Shown here one piece after another: positions 1-6,914 of a stretch of 11,691 nucleotides of DNA. This DNA is from Pseudomonadota bacterium. GTDB lineage: Bacteria > Pseudomonadota > Alphaproteobacteria > Ferrovibrionales > Ferrovibrionaceae. The position numbers were made by a program, and so were the translations under genes. A model generated the notes under the pieces. That model saw only the letters and a program-made list of their open reading frames with translations. It did no database searches and was not told the DNA's origin. How positions within the stretch are numbered: position 1 is the first letter of the stretch; each line of letters opens with the position of its first letter. The stretch is taken from NCBI GenBank assembly GCA_023433835.1, contig JAEYTW010000456.1, positions 1 to 11,691 of the forward strand. The letters are read 5' to 3'.

Positions 1-1
1 C

Positions 2-463
2 CTTCGCCCCCCGGGCCCGCCCGGGGTCCGGGCCGCGGCGGGCGCCGGCCGCGCCGTCATCGCCGCGCTGCAGGATGCCGGCGTGCCGGAAATCCGGCTG
101 GCCAACCGCAACCGGGCGCGGGCCGAGGCGCTGCGCGATGCTCTGCCCGACCGCGTCGCGGTGGTCGACTGGCCGGGCGGCGATCTCGCGGACGTGAATC
201 TCCTGGTCAACGCCACCTCGCTCGGCATGACCGGCCAGCCGGCGCTCGAGATCGCGCTCGATCGGCTGGCGGTGACGGCCATGGTCACCGACCTGGTCTA
301 CGCACCGCTGGAAACCGCGCTGCTGGCGGCGGCGCGGGCCCGCGGCAATGCGGTCGTCGACGGGCTCGGCATGCTGCTGCACCAGGCCCGGCCCGGTTTC
401 GCCGCCTGGTTCGGCCGCGAGCCCGCGGTGACCGAGGCGCTGCGCGCCGCGGTGCTGGCATGA
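2..463 (+). CDS. aroE: Shikimate dehydrogenase, C-terminal part (5' end outside window)
   Basis: AroE is the cytosolic enzyme that reduces 3-dehydroshikimate to shikimate with NADPH, in the chorismate pathway to aromatic amino acids. Only the C-terminal, nucleotide-binding half is present. Visible hallmarks are NATSLGM (about 210-231), the stretch D-L-V-Y-A-P-L-E-T, and the C-terminal GLGMLLHQA followed by a GF..WFG segment, all typical of the family. The reading frame is open to the window edge, so the GTG at 83 is internal and not a start. The segment before about base 50 reads V-R-A-A-A-G-A-G-R instead of the expected V-L-G-A-G-G-x-x-R glycine-rich loop and is preceded by a Pro/Gly-rich run, which suggests sequence error at this end. 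The stop codon overlaps the coaE start (ATGA), so the two are probably translationally coupled. Identity is firm; the N-terminal portion cannot be judged. Confidence 0.95.
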   Translation, partial: LRPPGPPGVRAAAGAGRAVIAALQDAGVPEIRLANRNRARAEALRDALPDRVAVVDWPGGDLADVNLLVNATSLGMTGQPALEIALDRLAVTAMVTDLVYAPLETALLAAARARGNAVVDGLGMLLHQARPGFAAWFGREPAVTEALRAAVLA

Positions 464-1047
464 GGATCGTCGGCCTCACCGGCTCGATCGGCATGGGCAA
501 GTCGACCGTTGCCGCGATGCTGCGCGATCTCGGCGTGCCGGTGTTCGATGCCGATGCGACGGTCCATGAGCTCTATGCCAAGGGCGGGGCCGGCGCCGCG
601 GCCATTGCCGCCGCATGGCCCGACGCCGTGGTCGACGGCGCGGTCGATCGCGCCAGGCTGTCGGCCCATCTGATGGGCAACCCGGATGGTTTCGCCCGGC
701 TCAATGCGATCATCCATCCGCTGGTGCGCGAGAAGGAGATCGGGTTTCGCGCCGCCGCCGAGGCGGCGGGGGCGAAGCTGTTCGTCGTCGACGTGCCGCT
801 CCTGTTCGAGACCGGCGGGCAGCAGCGTTTCGATACGATCCTGGTGGTCTCGGCGCCGGCCGAGATGCAGCGGGCCCGCGTCCTGGCGCGACCCGGCATG
901 ACGCCGGAGAAATTCAGCCTGATCCTGGGCAAGCAGGTGCCGGACGCCGAGAAGCGCGCCGGCGCCCATCATGTGATTGACACCGGCGTCGGCCTGGACG
1001 AAACCCGAGCCCAGGTGGCCCGACTGGTGAGGGAATTGTCGCAGTGA
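460..1047 (+). CDS. coaE: Dephospho-CoA kinase
   Basis: CoaE catalyses the last step of coenzyme A synthesis, phosphorylating the 3'-hydroxyl of dephospho-CoA with ATP in the cytosol. The 195-residue product has the usual length. The P-loop GSIGMGKS lies at residues 8-15 near the N terminus. It is followed by FDADATVH (D30/D32 region, substrate side), IHPLVR at about 85-90, and the VDVPLLFE strand at about 110-117, all expected for this P-loop kinase. The ATG at 460 overlaps the aroE stop in an ATGA junction. No separate ribosome-binding site is evident, so translation probably depends on coupling. The TGA stop in turn overlaps the GTG start of dnaQ. The aroE-coaE-dnaQ string is a common alphaproteobacterial arrangement. 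Nothing is missing or unusual. Confidence 0.97.
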   Translation: MRIVGLTGSIGMGKSTVAAMLRDLGVPVFDADATVHELYAKGGAGAAAIAAAWPDAVVDGAVDRARLSAHLMGNPDGFARLNAIIHPLVREKEIGFRAAAEAAGAKLFVVDVPLLFETGGQQRFDTILVVSAPAEMQRARVLARPGMTPEKFSLILGKQVPDAEKRAGAHHVIDTGVGLDETRAQVARLVRELSQ

Positions 1048-1730
1048 TCCGGGAAATCATCCTCGATACCGAAACCACCGGCCTGTCGCCGCGGGACGGC
1101 GACCGCCTGGTCGAAATCGGCTGTCTCGAGCTGATCAACCACATCCCAACCGGCCGCCAGTACCATCAGTACATCAACCCCGAGCGGGACGTGCCGGAAG
1201 AGGCCGTGCGGGTTCACGGCCTGACCTGGGAGCGGCTGAAGCCCGAGCCGGTCTTCGCCCAGGTCGCCGATGCCTTCCTCGACTTCGTCCAGGATTCGGC
1301 GCTGGTGATCCACAACGCCAGCTTCGACATGGGGTTCATCAACCATGAGCTCGGCAAGCTCGGCAAGCCGGCGATCCCGATGGCCCGCGCGGTCGACACC
1401 GTGCAGATCGCCCGCCGCAAGTTCCCGGGCGCGCCCGCCTCGCTCGATGCGCTGTGCCGCCGCTTCGGCATCGACAATTCCGGCCGTACCTTCCACGGCG
1501 CGCTGCTCGATGCCAGCCTGCTCGCCGACGTCTATATCGAGCTGCTGGGCGGCCGCCAGGTCGGCCTGTCGTTCGAACGGACGACGGTCAGCATGGGCGG
1601 CGTCGCGGTGACCAGCGAAACCCTGACCATCCGCGAAGCCCGCCCGCATGCGCCGACGGACGACGAGCTTGCGGCGCATGCCGCGTTCATCAAGAAGATG
1701 AAGACCCCGGCGATCTGGCTGCAGGAATGA
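1044..1730 (+). CDS. dnaQ: DNA polymerase III epsilon subunit (3'-5' proofreading exonuclease)
   Basis: Epsilon is the proofreading subunit of the replicative polymerase core and removes mispaired 3' ends. The three exonuclease motifs of the DEDDh family are present: LDTETTGL with D8 and E10 (Exo I), HNASFD at 90-95 (Exo II), and FHGALLDA with H151 and D156 (Exo III). After the nuclease domain, QVGLSF at residues 172-177 fits the QxxLxF pattern used by epsilon to bind the beta sliding clamp. The tail to residue 228 would contact the alpha subunit. The start is a GTG at 1044 that overlaps the coaE stop in a GTGA junction; translation from here gives the standard N terminus MIREIILDTE. The stop at 1728-1730 is followed at once by a strong hairpin terminator, marking the end of the aroE-coaE-dnaQ unit. 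Confidence 0.96.
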   Translation: MIREIILDTETTGLSPRDGDRLVEIGCLELINHIPTGRQYHQYINPERDVPEEAVRVHGLTWERLKPEPVFAQVADAFLDFVQDSALVIHNASFDMGFINHELGKLGKPAIPMARAVDTVQIARRKFPGAPASLDALCRRFGIDNSGRTFHGALLDASLLADVYIELLGGRQVGLSFERTTVSMGGVAVTSETLTIREARPHAPTDDELAAHAAFIKKMKTPAIWLQE

Positions 1731-1765
1731 AAAAGGGGCGCCGGTCGGGCGCCCCTGCTTCGTTT
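1731..1765. terminator. Bidirectional intrinsic terminator between dnaQ and secB
   Basis: GGGGCGCC at 1735-1742 and GGCGCCCC at 1748-1755 form a perfect 8-bp stem, extended to 9 bp by A1734-T1756, around a 5-base loop. On the minus strand the hairpin is followed directly by TTTTT (the A-run at 1730-1734), a textbook terminator for secB. On the plus strand a looser T-rich stretch ending in TTTT (1762-1765) follows, so it can also serve dnaQ. It lies between two convergent genes, as expected for a shared terminator. Confidence 0.85.
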
Positions 1766-1788
1766 TGGTGCTTACGCGGTGGCCAGTC

Positions 1789-2280
1789 TTATGCCGTGCC
1801 CTGGGCCTGCATTTCCTGGGCGCGGGCCAGGTTGCGGGCGTAGAGTTCGGAGAAATCGATCGGGCGCAGCAGGACCGGCGGATAGCCGCCCTGGGTGGTC
1901 AGCGTCGAGACGATCTGGCGGGCGAACGGGAACAGAAGACGCGGGCATTCGATCAGGCAGATCGGGTGCCAGTTCTCTTCCGGGATGTTGATCAGCTGGA
2001 ACAGCCCGGCATAGGTCAGGTCGACGACGAAGAACACGGTCTCGCCGGACTGCGCCTTGACCGAGAGGCGGAACGCCACCTCGAAGACGTTTTCGCCCAT
2101 GCGCTGGACCTCGACGTCGAATTCGACGTTCATGTCCGGCTCGCCCGAGGTCTGCGCCAGCGACTGCGGCGCGTTCGGGTTCTCGAACGAGAGGTCCTTG
2201 ACGTACTGCGTCAGGCAGTTGAGGGCGGGCGCCTGCTCCTGGTCACCCTGGTTGGCCGCGTCGGTACGGGCGTCGCTCAT
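1789..2280 (-). CDS. secB: Protein-export chaperone SecB
   Basis: SecB is a tetrameric cytosolic chaperone that keeps secretory precursors unfolded and hands them to SecA. The 163-residue product matches the family over its length: an acidic, variable N terminus, then YVKDLSFENPNAP, the strands NVEFDVEVQ and FEVAFRLSVKA, VDLTYAGLFQL, and the conserved C-terminal part with ECPRLLFPFAR and GGYPPVLLRPIDF. The ATG at 2280 is chosen over a TTG one codon upstream because an AGGAG element lies 7 bases before it. The gene is convergent with dnaQ and shares its terminator. It is divergent from timA. Most alphaproteobacteria carry secB in this neighbourhood. Confidence 0.97.
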   Translation of the reverse strand: MSDARTDAANQGDQEQAPALNCLTQYVKDLSFENPNAPQSLAQTSGEPDMNVEFDVEVQRMGENVFEVAFRLSVKAQSGETVFFVVDLTYAGLFQLINIPEENWHPICLIECPRLLFPFARQIVSTLTTQGGYPPVLLRPIDFSELYARNLARAQEMQAQGTA

Positions 2281-2307
2281 CAAGTCGCTCCTGGTTGGTG
2301 CGGCAGG

Positions 2308-2336
2308 CTCGTAGCACGGCGCCGGATCGGCTTCAA
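2308..2336 (-). promoter_or_regulatory. Candidate sigma-70-type promoter for secB
   Basis: On the minus strand TTGAAG (2336-2331) and TACGAG (2313-2308) are separated by exactly 17 bases. These match the -35 and -10 hexamers at 4 and 3 of 6 positions. Transcription would start about 20 bases before the secB ATG, leaving room for the AGGAG ribosome-binding site. This is a pattern match in GC-rich DNA and therefore only moderately reliable. Confidence 0.35.
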
Positions 2337-2477
2337 CCGCTTCCCGCCCGGCGCTTTTGGCCTTAAACTGCCTTGCCGCGGTGCGTCCGGATACTTACGT
2401 CAAGGGACAGTACCGCCGGCCCCTCGGGACGCCGAGGTTTAGTGGCGAAACCGGGGCGTGACATAGGGCTGATACAA

Positions 2478-3164
2478 ATGGGTGACTTCCAGTTCCTCGA
2501 CATCATTCTGCTGGCGCTGGTCGCGGGGTTCATCCTGCTGCGCCTGCGCAGCGTGCTGGGTACCCGCACCGGCCATGAGAAACCGCGCGAAGCCTGGCGC
2601 CCCGGCCCGGCCGATCCCAAGGCGCCGCCCGCGCAGGGCGACGGCGCCAAGATCATCCCGATGCCGGACCGCCAGATCCCGGCCCAGCCGCTGGCCCCGA
2701 TCCCGCCCGGTCCGGCGCAGGCAGGCCTGGGCCGCATCCAGCAGGCCGACCGCAGCTTCGACCCCGCCGAATTCCTGACCGGCGCCAAGGGCGCCTATGA
2801 AATGATCGTCGGCGCCTTTGCCGCCGGCGACGTCCAGACCCTGCGCCAATTGCTGTCGCGCGACGTGTTCGGCGATTTCGAGGCTGCGATCAAGCAGCGC
2901 AAGGCCGACGGCCTGAGCCAGGAAACCACGCTGGTCGGCATCGACGATGCCGAAATCGTCGAGGCCGACCTGAAGGGAACGGTGGCCGAGGTCACCATCA
3001 GGTTCGTCAGCCAGCTGGTCAACGCCACGCGCAATGCCGCCGGCGCCGTGGTCGCCGGCGACCCGGCCCGGGTCGACCATGTCACCGATGTCTGGACTTT
3101 CGCCCGCGACACCACTTCGCGCGATCCGAACTGGACGCTGATCGCCACCTCGTCGCCGACTTGA
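2478..3164 (+). CDS. Tim44/TimA-family inner-membrane putative adaptor protein
   Basis: The 228-residue product has one N-terminal hydrophobic segment (about residues 5-22, FLDIILLALVAGFILLRL) followed by R-S-V-L-G-x-R-T-G, the usual start of the bacterial TimA/Tim44-like family. A Pro/Ala-rich linker follows to about residue 90. The C-terminal half (from about FDPAEFLTGAKGAYEMIVGAFA to the end) is the Tim44-like domain, with VTIRFVSQL and a VWTFARD segment. Mitochondrial Tim44 anchors the import motor. The bacterial role is poorly defined and I infer only a membrane-anchored protein-binding function. The frame is open further upstream, but the family N terminus begins at the ATG at 2478, with a weak AGGG about 9 bases before it. 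The stop overlaps the TTG start of mltA (TTGA), so the two are likely co-translated. Symbol left blank because usage varies. Confidence 0.9.
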   Translation: MGDFQFLDIILLALVAGFILLRLRSVLGTRTGHEKPREAWRPGPADPKAPPAQGDGAKIIPMPDRQIPAQPLAPIPPGPAQAGLGRIQQADRSFDPAEFLTGAKGAYEMIVGAFAAGDVQTLRQLLSRDVFGDFEAAIKQRKADGLSQETTLVGIDDAEIVEADLKGTVAEVTIRFVSQLVNATRNAAGAVVAGDPARVDHVTDVWTFARDTTSRDPNWTLIATSSPT

Positions 3165-4357
3165 CGGTGCGCCGCCTTCTGGCGTTGGCCGGGCTCGCGC
3201 TCGGCCTCGCCGCCTGCAGTCAGCCCAAGCCGCCCGAGCCGGTGCCCGACCGGCTGGTGCTGAAGCCCGCCGATTACCGCGATCTCGCCGGCTGGGCCGA
3301 CGACGACCAGGCCGCCGCCCTGCCCGCCCTGCGTCGGTCGTGCAACCGCATCGGCAACCTGGCCCCCGATCGCCAGTTCGGCCCCGACCCCCGCTTCGGC
3401 ACCGCCGCCGCGTGGAAGGCGCCCTGCGCCGCGGTGATGGCCCTGCCCCAGGGCGACGCGGCCGCGACGCGCAATGTCCTGGCACAATGGTTTCGGCCCG
3501 TCACGGCGACCAACAACGACAAGGCCGAAGGCCTGTTCACCGGCTATTACGAACCGAGCCTGAAGGCCGCGCGCCAGCGCGATGCGACCTATGCCGTGCC
3601 GATCATGAAGCGCCCGCCCGACCTGGTGATGGTCGAACTGGGCGATTTTCGCGACACGCTGAAGGGCCAGCGCCTGGCCGGTCGCGTCGACAACGGCCGG
3701 CTGCGTCCCTACGAGGACCGGGCCAGGATCGAGGCCGGGGCGCTGGCCGGCCGCAACCTGGAACTCTACTGGGCGGCCGATCCGGTCGACGTCTTCTTCC
3801 TGCAGATCCAGGGTTCCGGCCGGCTCGAACTGCCCGACGGCCAGGTCGTGCGCGTCGGCTACGATGCCCAGAACGGCCATCCCTATGTCGCCATCGGCAA
3901 GGTCCTGGTCGACGAGGGCAAGATGGACCGGGCCGACGTCACCATGCAGTCGTTGCGTGCCTGGATGCAGGCCCATCCGGCCGAGGCGCCGGGGCTGATG
4001 CGGCAGAACCCGTCCTATGTCTTCTTCCGCGAGCTCAAGGGTGACGGGCCGCTGGGGGGTGAGGGCCTGGCCCTGACACCCGGGCGCTCGATCGCCATCG
4101 ACCGCAGCCTGGTTGCCTATGGCCTGCCGGTGTGGCTCGACACCACCCGGCCCGATACCGATCCGGCCAAGCCCGCTTTGCCCTTCCGCCGGCTGATGGT
4201 CGCCCAGGATACCGGCGGGGCGATCAAGGGGCCGGTGCGCGGCGACGTATTCTGGGGCCCGGGCCCGGAGGCGGCCGAGATCGCCGGCCGGATGAAGCAG
4301 CCCGGCCGCTGGTGGTTCCTGCTGCCGGCCGAGGTCGCCGCGGGGCTGAAACCGTGA
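3161..4357 (+). CDS. mltA: Membrane-bound lytic murein transglycosylase A
   Basis: MltA cleaves the glycan strands of peptidoglycan non-hydrolytically, giving 1,6-anhydro-muropeptides, and is anchored to the outer membrane as a lipoprotein. The N terminus is a lipoprotein signal: two arginines, a hydrophobic stretch and the lipobox L-A-A-C with lipidation at C19. The MltA barrel domain contains FTGYYEPSL (126-134) and FFLQIQGSGRL (212-222). The C-terminal 3D domain holds GPLGGEGLALTPGRSIAID and VAQDTGGAIKGP (348-358), including D350, the conserved aspartate position of the active site, and D362 just after. The length of 398 residues is normal. Translation may begin at TTG 3161, which overlaps the timA stop, or at GTG 3167; both give a working signal peptide. 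No clear terminator follows. Confidence 0.96.
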   Translation: MTVRRLLALAGLALGLAACSQPKPPEPVPDRLVLKPADYRDLAGWADDDQAAALPALRRSCNRIGNLAPDRQFGPDPRFGTAAAWKAPCAAVMALPQGDAAATRNVLAQWFRPVTATNNDKAEGLFTGYYEPSLKAARQRDATYAVPIMKRPPDLVMVELGDFRDTLKGQRLAGRVDNGRLRPYEDRARIEAGALAGRNLELYWAADPVDVFFLQIQGSGRLELPDGQVVRVGYDAQNGHPYVAIGKVLVDEGKMDRADVTMQSLRAWMQAHPAEAPGLMRQNPSYVFFRELKGDGPLGGEGLALTPGRSIAIDRSLVAYGLPVWLDTTRPDTDPAKPALPFRRLMVAQDTGGAIKGPVRGDVFWGPGPEAAEIAGRMKQPGRWWFLLPAEVAAGLKP

Positions 4358-4438
4358 CAATGTTGCGCTGCGGGAACTGACGCGCCGCCCAGCGGGTTCG
4401 ATCGCTGCCCCACGCCATTACCCAGGAGGCAGCGAGAA

Positions 4439-4678
4439 ATGTCCGACCTGCACGACCCGCGTCCCCCGGCCGATCCGGCCTGGGTCGATGTCACCAAGCC
4501 CGAGGACGTCCGTTTCTGGTGCCACCTGTGGCATGTCTCGCCCGAACAGCTCGAGGCCGCGGTCCGCGAGTCCAGCGTTATGGCGGTCGATGTCGCCCGC
4601 GAGCTGGCCCGGCCCTACCGGTCGGTACCGGTCGACCGGACCAGCCGGATCGTCTATCCGGTGGCCAGCCAGGCCTGA
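4439..4678 (+). CDS. Small DUF3606-type protein
   Basis: This 79-residue soluble protein has the DUF3606 pattern: a variable N terminus, then V-D-V-T-K-P-E-D-V-R-F-W, a short helix, and V-S-P-E-Q-L-E-A-A-V (about residues 34-43) followed by V-A-R-E-L. The function of the family is unknown, and these short proteins are common in alphaproteobacteria. A good AGGAGG ribosome-binding site at 4424-4429 lies 9 bases before the ATG, so the start is secure. It sits 81 bases after mltA and 50 bases before lutA in the same direction. There is no signal peptide or membrane segment. The C-terminal tail (Y-R-S-V-P-V-D-R onward) goes beyond the domain and I cannot assign it. The family call rests on pattern memory. 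Confidence 0.8.
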   Translation: MSDLHDPRPPADPAWVDVTKPEDVRFWCHLWHVSPEQLEAAVRESSVMAVDVARELARPYRSVPVDRTSRIVYPVASQA

Positions 4679-4728
4679 CCGGCGGGATCTTCCTTCCGCC
4701 TGAGGTCGCGGCGTATAGTGCCGCGGCC

Positions 4729-5487
4729 ATGACACAAAAACCTCGCGTCGCCCTGTTCGTCACCTGCCTTGTCGATCTGCATCGGCCAAGCGTCGGTTTT
4801 GCCGCGGTCAAGCTGATCGAGGAGGCGGGCGCCGAGGTGTTCGTCCCCGCGGCGCAGACCTGCTGCGGCCAGCCGGCCTACAATTCGGGCGACCGCAAGG
4901 ATGCGATCGGCATCGCGCGCCAGGTGATCGCGGCCTTCGAGGACGCAGCCTATGTCGTGGCGCCCTCCGGATCCTGCGCCGGCATGATCAAGCATCACTA
5001 CCCCGCTTTGTTCGCCGGCGATCCCGCCTGGAAGGCGCGGGCCGATCGCCTGGCGTCGAAAACCTACGAGCTGGTTTCATTCCTGACCGACGTGATGGGT
5101 GTCGAGCGCGTGGCGGCGACGGTGCCGGCGCGGGCGACCTATCACGATTCCTGCTCGGGGCTGCGCGAGCTTGGGCTCAAGGACCAGCCGCGCAAGCTGC
5201 TCGCGACCGTCGATGGCCTTGACATGGTCGAGCTGCCGGGGGCGGAAACCTGCTGCGGCTTCGGCGGCACGTTCTGCGTGAAATACCCCGAGGTCTCGGT
5301 CGAGATGGTCCAGCGCAAGGCCGACGACGTCGCCAATACCGGCGCCAACCTGCTGCTGGCCGGCGATCTCGGCTGTCTGCTCAACATGGCCGGCAAGCTC
5401 AGCCGCGACGGCCGCGCCGTCGAGGTACGCCACGTCGCCGAGGTGCTGGCCGGCTTCACCGATACCCCGGCGATCGGAAGGGACTGA
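4729..5487 (+). CDS. lutA: L-lactate utilization iron-sulfur protein LutA
   Basis: LutA is one of three cytosolic proteins (LutABC) that together oxidise L-lactate to pyruvate in many bacteria lacking the flavin enzyme LldD or alongside it. The 252-residue product carries two cysteine-rich CCG domains: TCCGQPAYNSG (C45, C46) with a later G-S-C-A-G (C83), and YHDSCSGLRELG (C142) followed by ETCCGFGGTFCVKYPEVS (C175, C176, C183). These probably hold an iron-sulfur centre as in heterodisulfide-reductase-like proteins. The ATG at 4729 gives the family N terminus (RVALFVTCLVD); earlier in-frame codons overlap the DUF3606 gene. No strong ribosome-binding site is seen. A TATAGT at 4714-4719 could be a -10 element just ahead of the start, but no convincing -35 accompanies it. 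lutB follows after 5 bases. Confidence 0.93.
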   Translation: MTQKPRVALFVTCLVDLHRPSVGFAAVKLIEEAGAEVFVPAAQTCCGQPAYNSGDRKDAIGIARQVIAAFEDAAYVVAPSGSCAGMIKHHYPALFAGDPAWKARADRLASKTYELVSFLTDVMGVERVAATVPARATYHDSCSGLRELGLKDQPRKLLATVDGLDMVELPGAETCCGFGGTFCVKYPEVSVEMVQRKADDVANTGANLLLAGDLGCLLNMAGKLSRDGRAVEVRHVAEVLAGFTDTPAIGRD

Positions 5488-5492
5488 CGGTC

Positions 5493-6914
5493 ATGCAGTC
5501 GACCGCCTTCGACTTCGAGAACAATGCCCACAAGGCGCTGCATGACAGCGAGCTGCGCCAGGCGATGGCGCGGGTGGCGACCAACTTCACCGGCGGCCGC
5601 GCCGCCGCGGCCGCGCGCCTGCCGGAGTTCGAGGCGCTGCGCGACCGCGCCGTCGAGATCAAGAACCACACCATCGCCAATCTCGACCGCTATCTCGAGC
5701 TGTTCGAGCGCAACGTCGAGAAGCGCGGCGGCAAGGTGCATTGGTGCGCTACGCCGCGCGAGGCGCGCGAGACGATCCTGAGCCTGTGCCGGTCGGTCGA
5801 TGCCCGCACCGTGACCAAGGGCAAGTCGATGATCGCCGAGGAGATCGCGCTGAATCCGTTCCTGGCCGAGAACGGGGTCGAGCCGATCGAGACCGATCTC
5901 GGCGAATACATCATCCAGCTGGCCGACGAGCCGCCCTCCCACATCATCGGCCCGGCCGTCCACAAGACCAAGCGCCAGGTCGCCGATCTCTTCCACGAGC
6001 ATCACCGGAAATACGGCAAGGACAAGATCCTGACCGACGGCGGCGACATGGTCGCCGAGGCGCGCGAAATCCTCAGGCAGAAATTCCTCGACGCCGATGT
6101 CGGCATCACCGGCGCCAACTTCCTGGTGGCCGAGACCGGCTCGACCATCATCGTGACCAACGAAGGCAACGGCGACCTGACCCAGACCCTGCCGCAGATG
6201 CATATCGTCATCTCGGCGATCGACAAGGTCGTGCCCAACCTCGAGGATGTCTCGACCATCCTGCGCGTGCTGGCCCGCTCGGCCACCGGCCAGGAGATGT
6301 CGGTCTACACTACCTTCTCGACCGGCCCGAAACGCGATGGCGACCTCGACGGTCCCGGCCAGTTCCACGTCGTGCTGCTCGACAACGGCCGCTCGGGCCT
6401 GCTCGGGACCGAGAAGCAGGACCTGTTGCGCTGCATCCGCTGCGGCGCCTGCATGAATCATTGCCCGGTCTATCACGCGGTCGGCGGCCATGCCTATGGC
6501 TGGGTCTATCCCGGCCCGATCGGCGCGGCGCTCGACCCCGTCTTCCTCGGGCTGGAGGAAGCCCGGCATCTGCCGCAGGCCTCGACCTTCTGCGGCAAGT
6601 GCGAGCAGGTTTGCCCGATGCGCATCCCTCTCCCGAAGATCATGCGGCATTGGCGCGAGGAATCGTTCGAGCGGCGGGTGACCCCGGTGGTGCCGCGCAC
6701 GCTGATGGAGGGCTGGGCCTTCTTCGCCCGCCACCCCCGCCTCTACGGCCTCGGTGCCCGGCTTGCCGCGCGCGTCCTGAAGGCCTTGGGCCGCGATGGG
6801 AAAATAGACCGCCTGCCGCTGGGATCGGGCTGGACCGAGGGCCGCGACTTTCCCGCGCCGCAGGGCCGCACGTTCCAGGAGATGTGGTCGGCCCGCCGGG
6901 GCGCGCGGTCGTGA
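5493..6914 (+). CDS. lutB: L-lactate utilization iron-sulfur protein LutB
   Basis: LutB is the large iron-sulfur component of the LutABC lactate-oxidising system. The 473-residue product has the expected layout. A LUD domain spans roughly residues 60-300 (V-T-K-G-K-S-M at 107-113, G-I-T-G-A-N-F-L-V-A-E-T-G at 204-216, TNEGNGDL at 222-229). It is followed by a ferredoxin-like region with CIRCGACMNHCP (C314, C317, C320, C324) and CGKCEQVCP (C367, C370, C374), suited to two [4Fe-4S] clusters. The C-terminal tail with W-T-x-G-R-D-F-P is also typical. A GAAGGGA ribosome-binding site (5477-5483) lies 9 bases before the ATG and inside the end of lutA. The stop overlaps the lutC GTG start (GTGA). All cluster cysteines are present. 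Confidence 0.96.
   Translation: MQSTAFDFENNAHKALHDSELRQAMARVATNFTGGRAAAAARLPEFEALRDRAVEIKNHTIANLDRYLELFERNVEKRGGKVHWCATPREARETILSLCRSVDARTVTKGKSMIAEEIALNPFLAENGVEPIETDLGEYIIQLADEPPSHIIGPAVHKTKRQVADLFHEHHRKYGKDKILTDGGDMVAEAREILRQKFLDADVGITGANFLVAETGSTIIVTNEGNGDLTQTLPQMHIVISAIDKVVPNLEDVSTILRVLARSATGQEMSVYTTFSTGPKRDGDLDGPGQFHVVLLDNGRSGLLGTEKQDLLRCIRCGACMNHCPVYHAVGGHAYGWVYPGPIGAALDPVFLGLEEARHLPQASTFCGKCEQVCPMRIPLPKIMRHWREESFERRVTPVVPRTLMEGWAFFARHPRLYGLGARLAARVLKALGRDGKIDRLPLGSGWTEGRDFPAPQGRTFQEMWSARRGARS

Noticed and set aside
2373..2477. A 35-codon N-terminal extension of timA, with TTGCCG and ATACTT considered as a timA promoter.
   Set aside because: The family begins at the membrane segment at 2478, and the extension has no hydrophobic or conserved character. 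The proposed hexamers have the wrong spacing.
2795..4360. A 521-codon minus-strand open frame opposite mltA and timA.
   Set aside because: It is an antisense shadow of mltA; no domain pattern or ribosome-binding site supports it.
4389..4415. A tRNA T-arm-like stretch (GGGTTCGATC with flanking CAGCG/CGCTG, then CCCCACGCCA) just after mltA, as a possible attachment site for the inserted lut region.
   Set aside because: The 7-base T-loop geometry leaves a mismatch in the stem, no D or anticodon arm can be placed upstream, and no matching repeat or integrase is present.
5142..6734. A 530-codon minus-strand open frame opposite lutA and lutB.
   Set aside because: The sense strand encodes all motifs of LutA and LutB. 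The antisense product is rich in H, D, R and A and looks like no known family.
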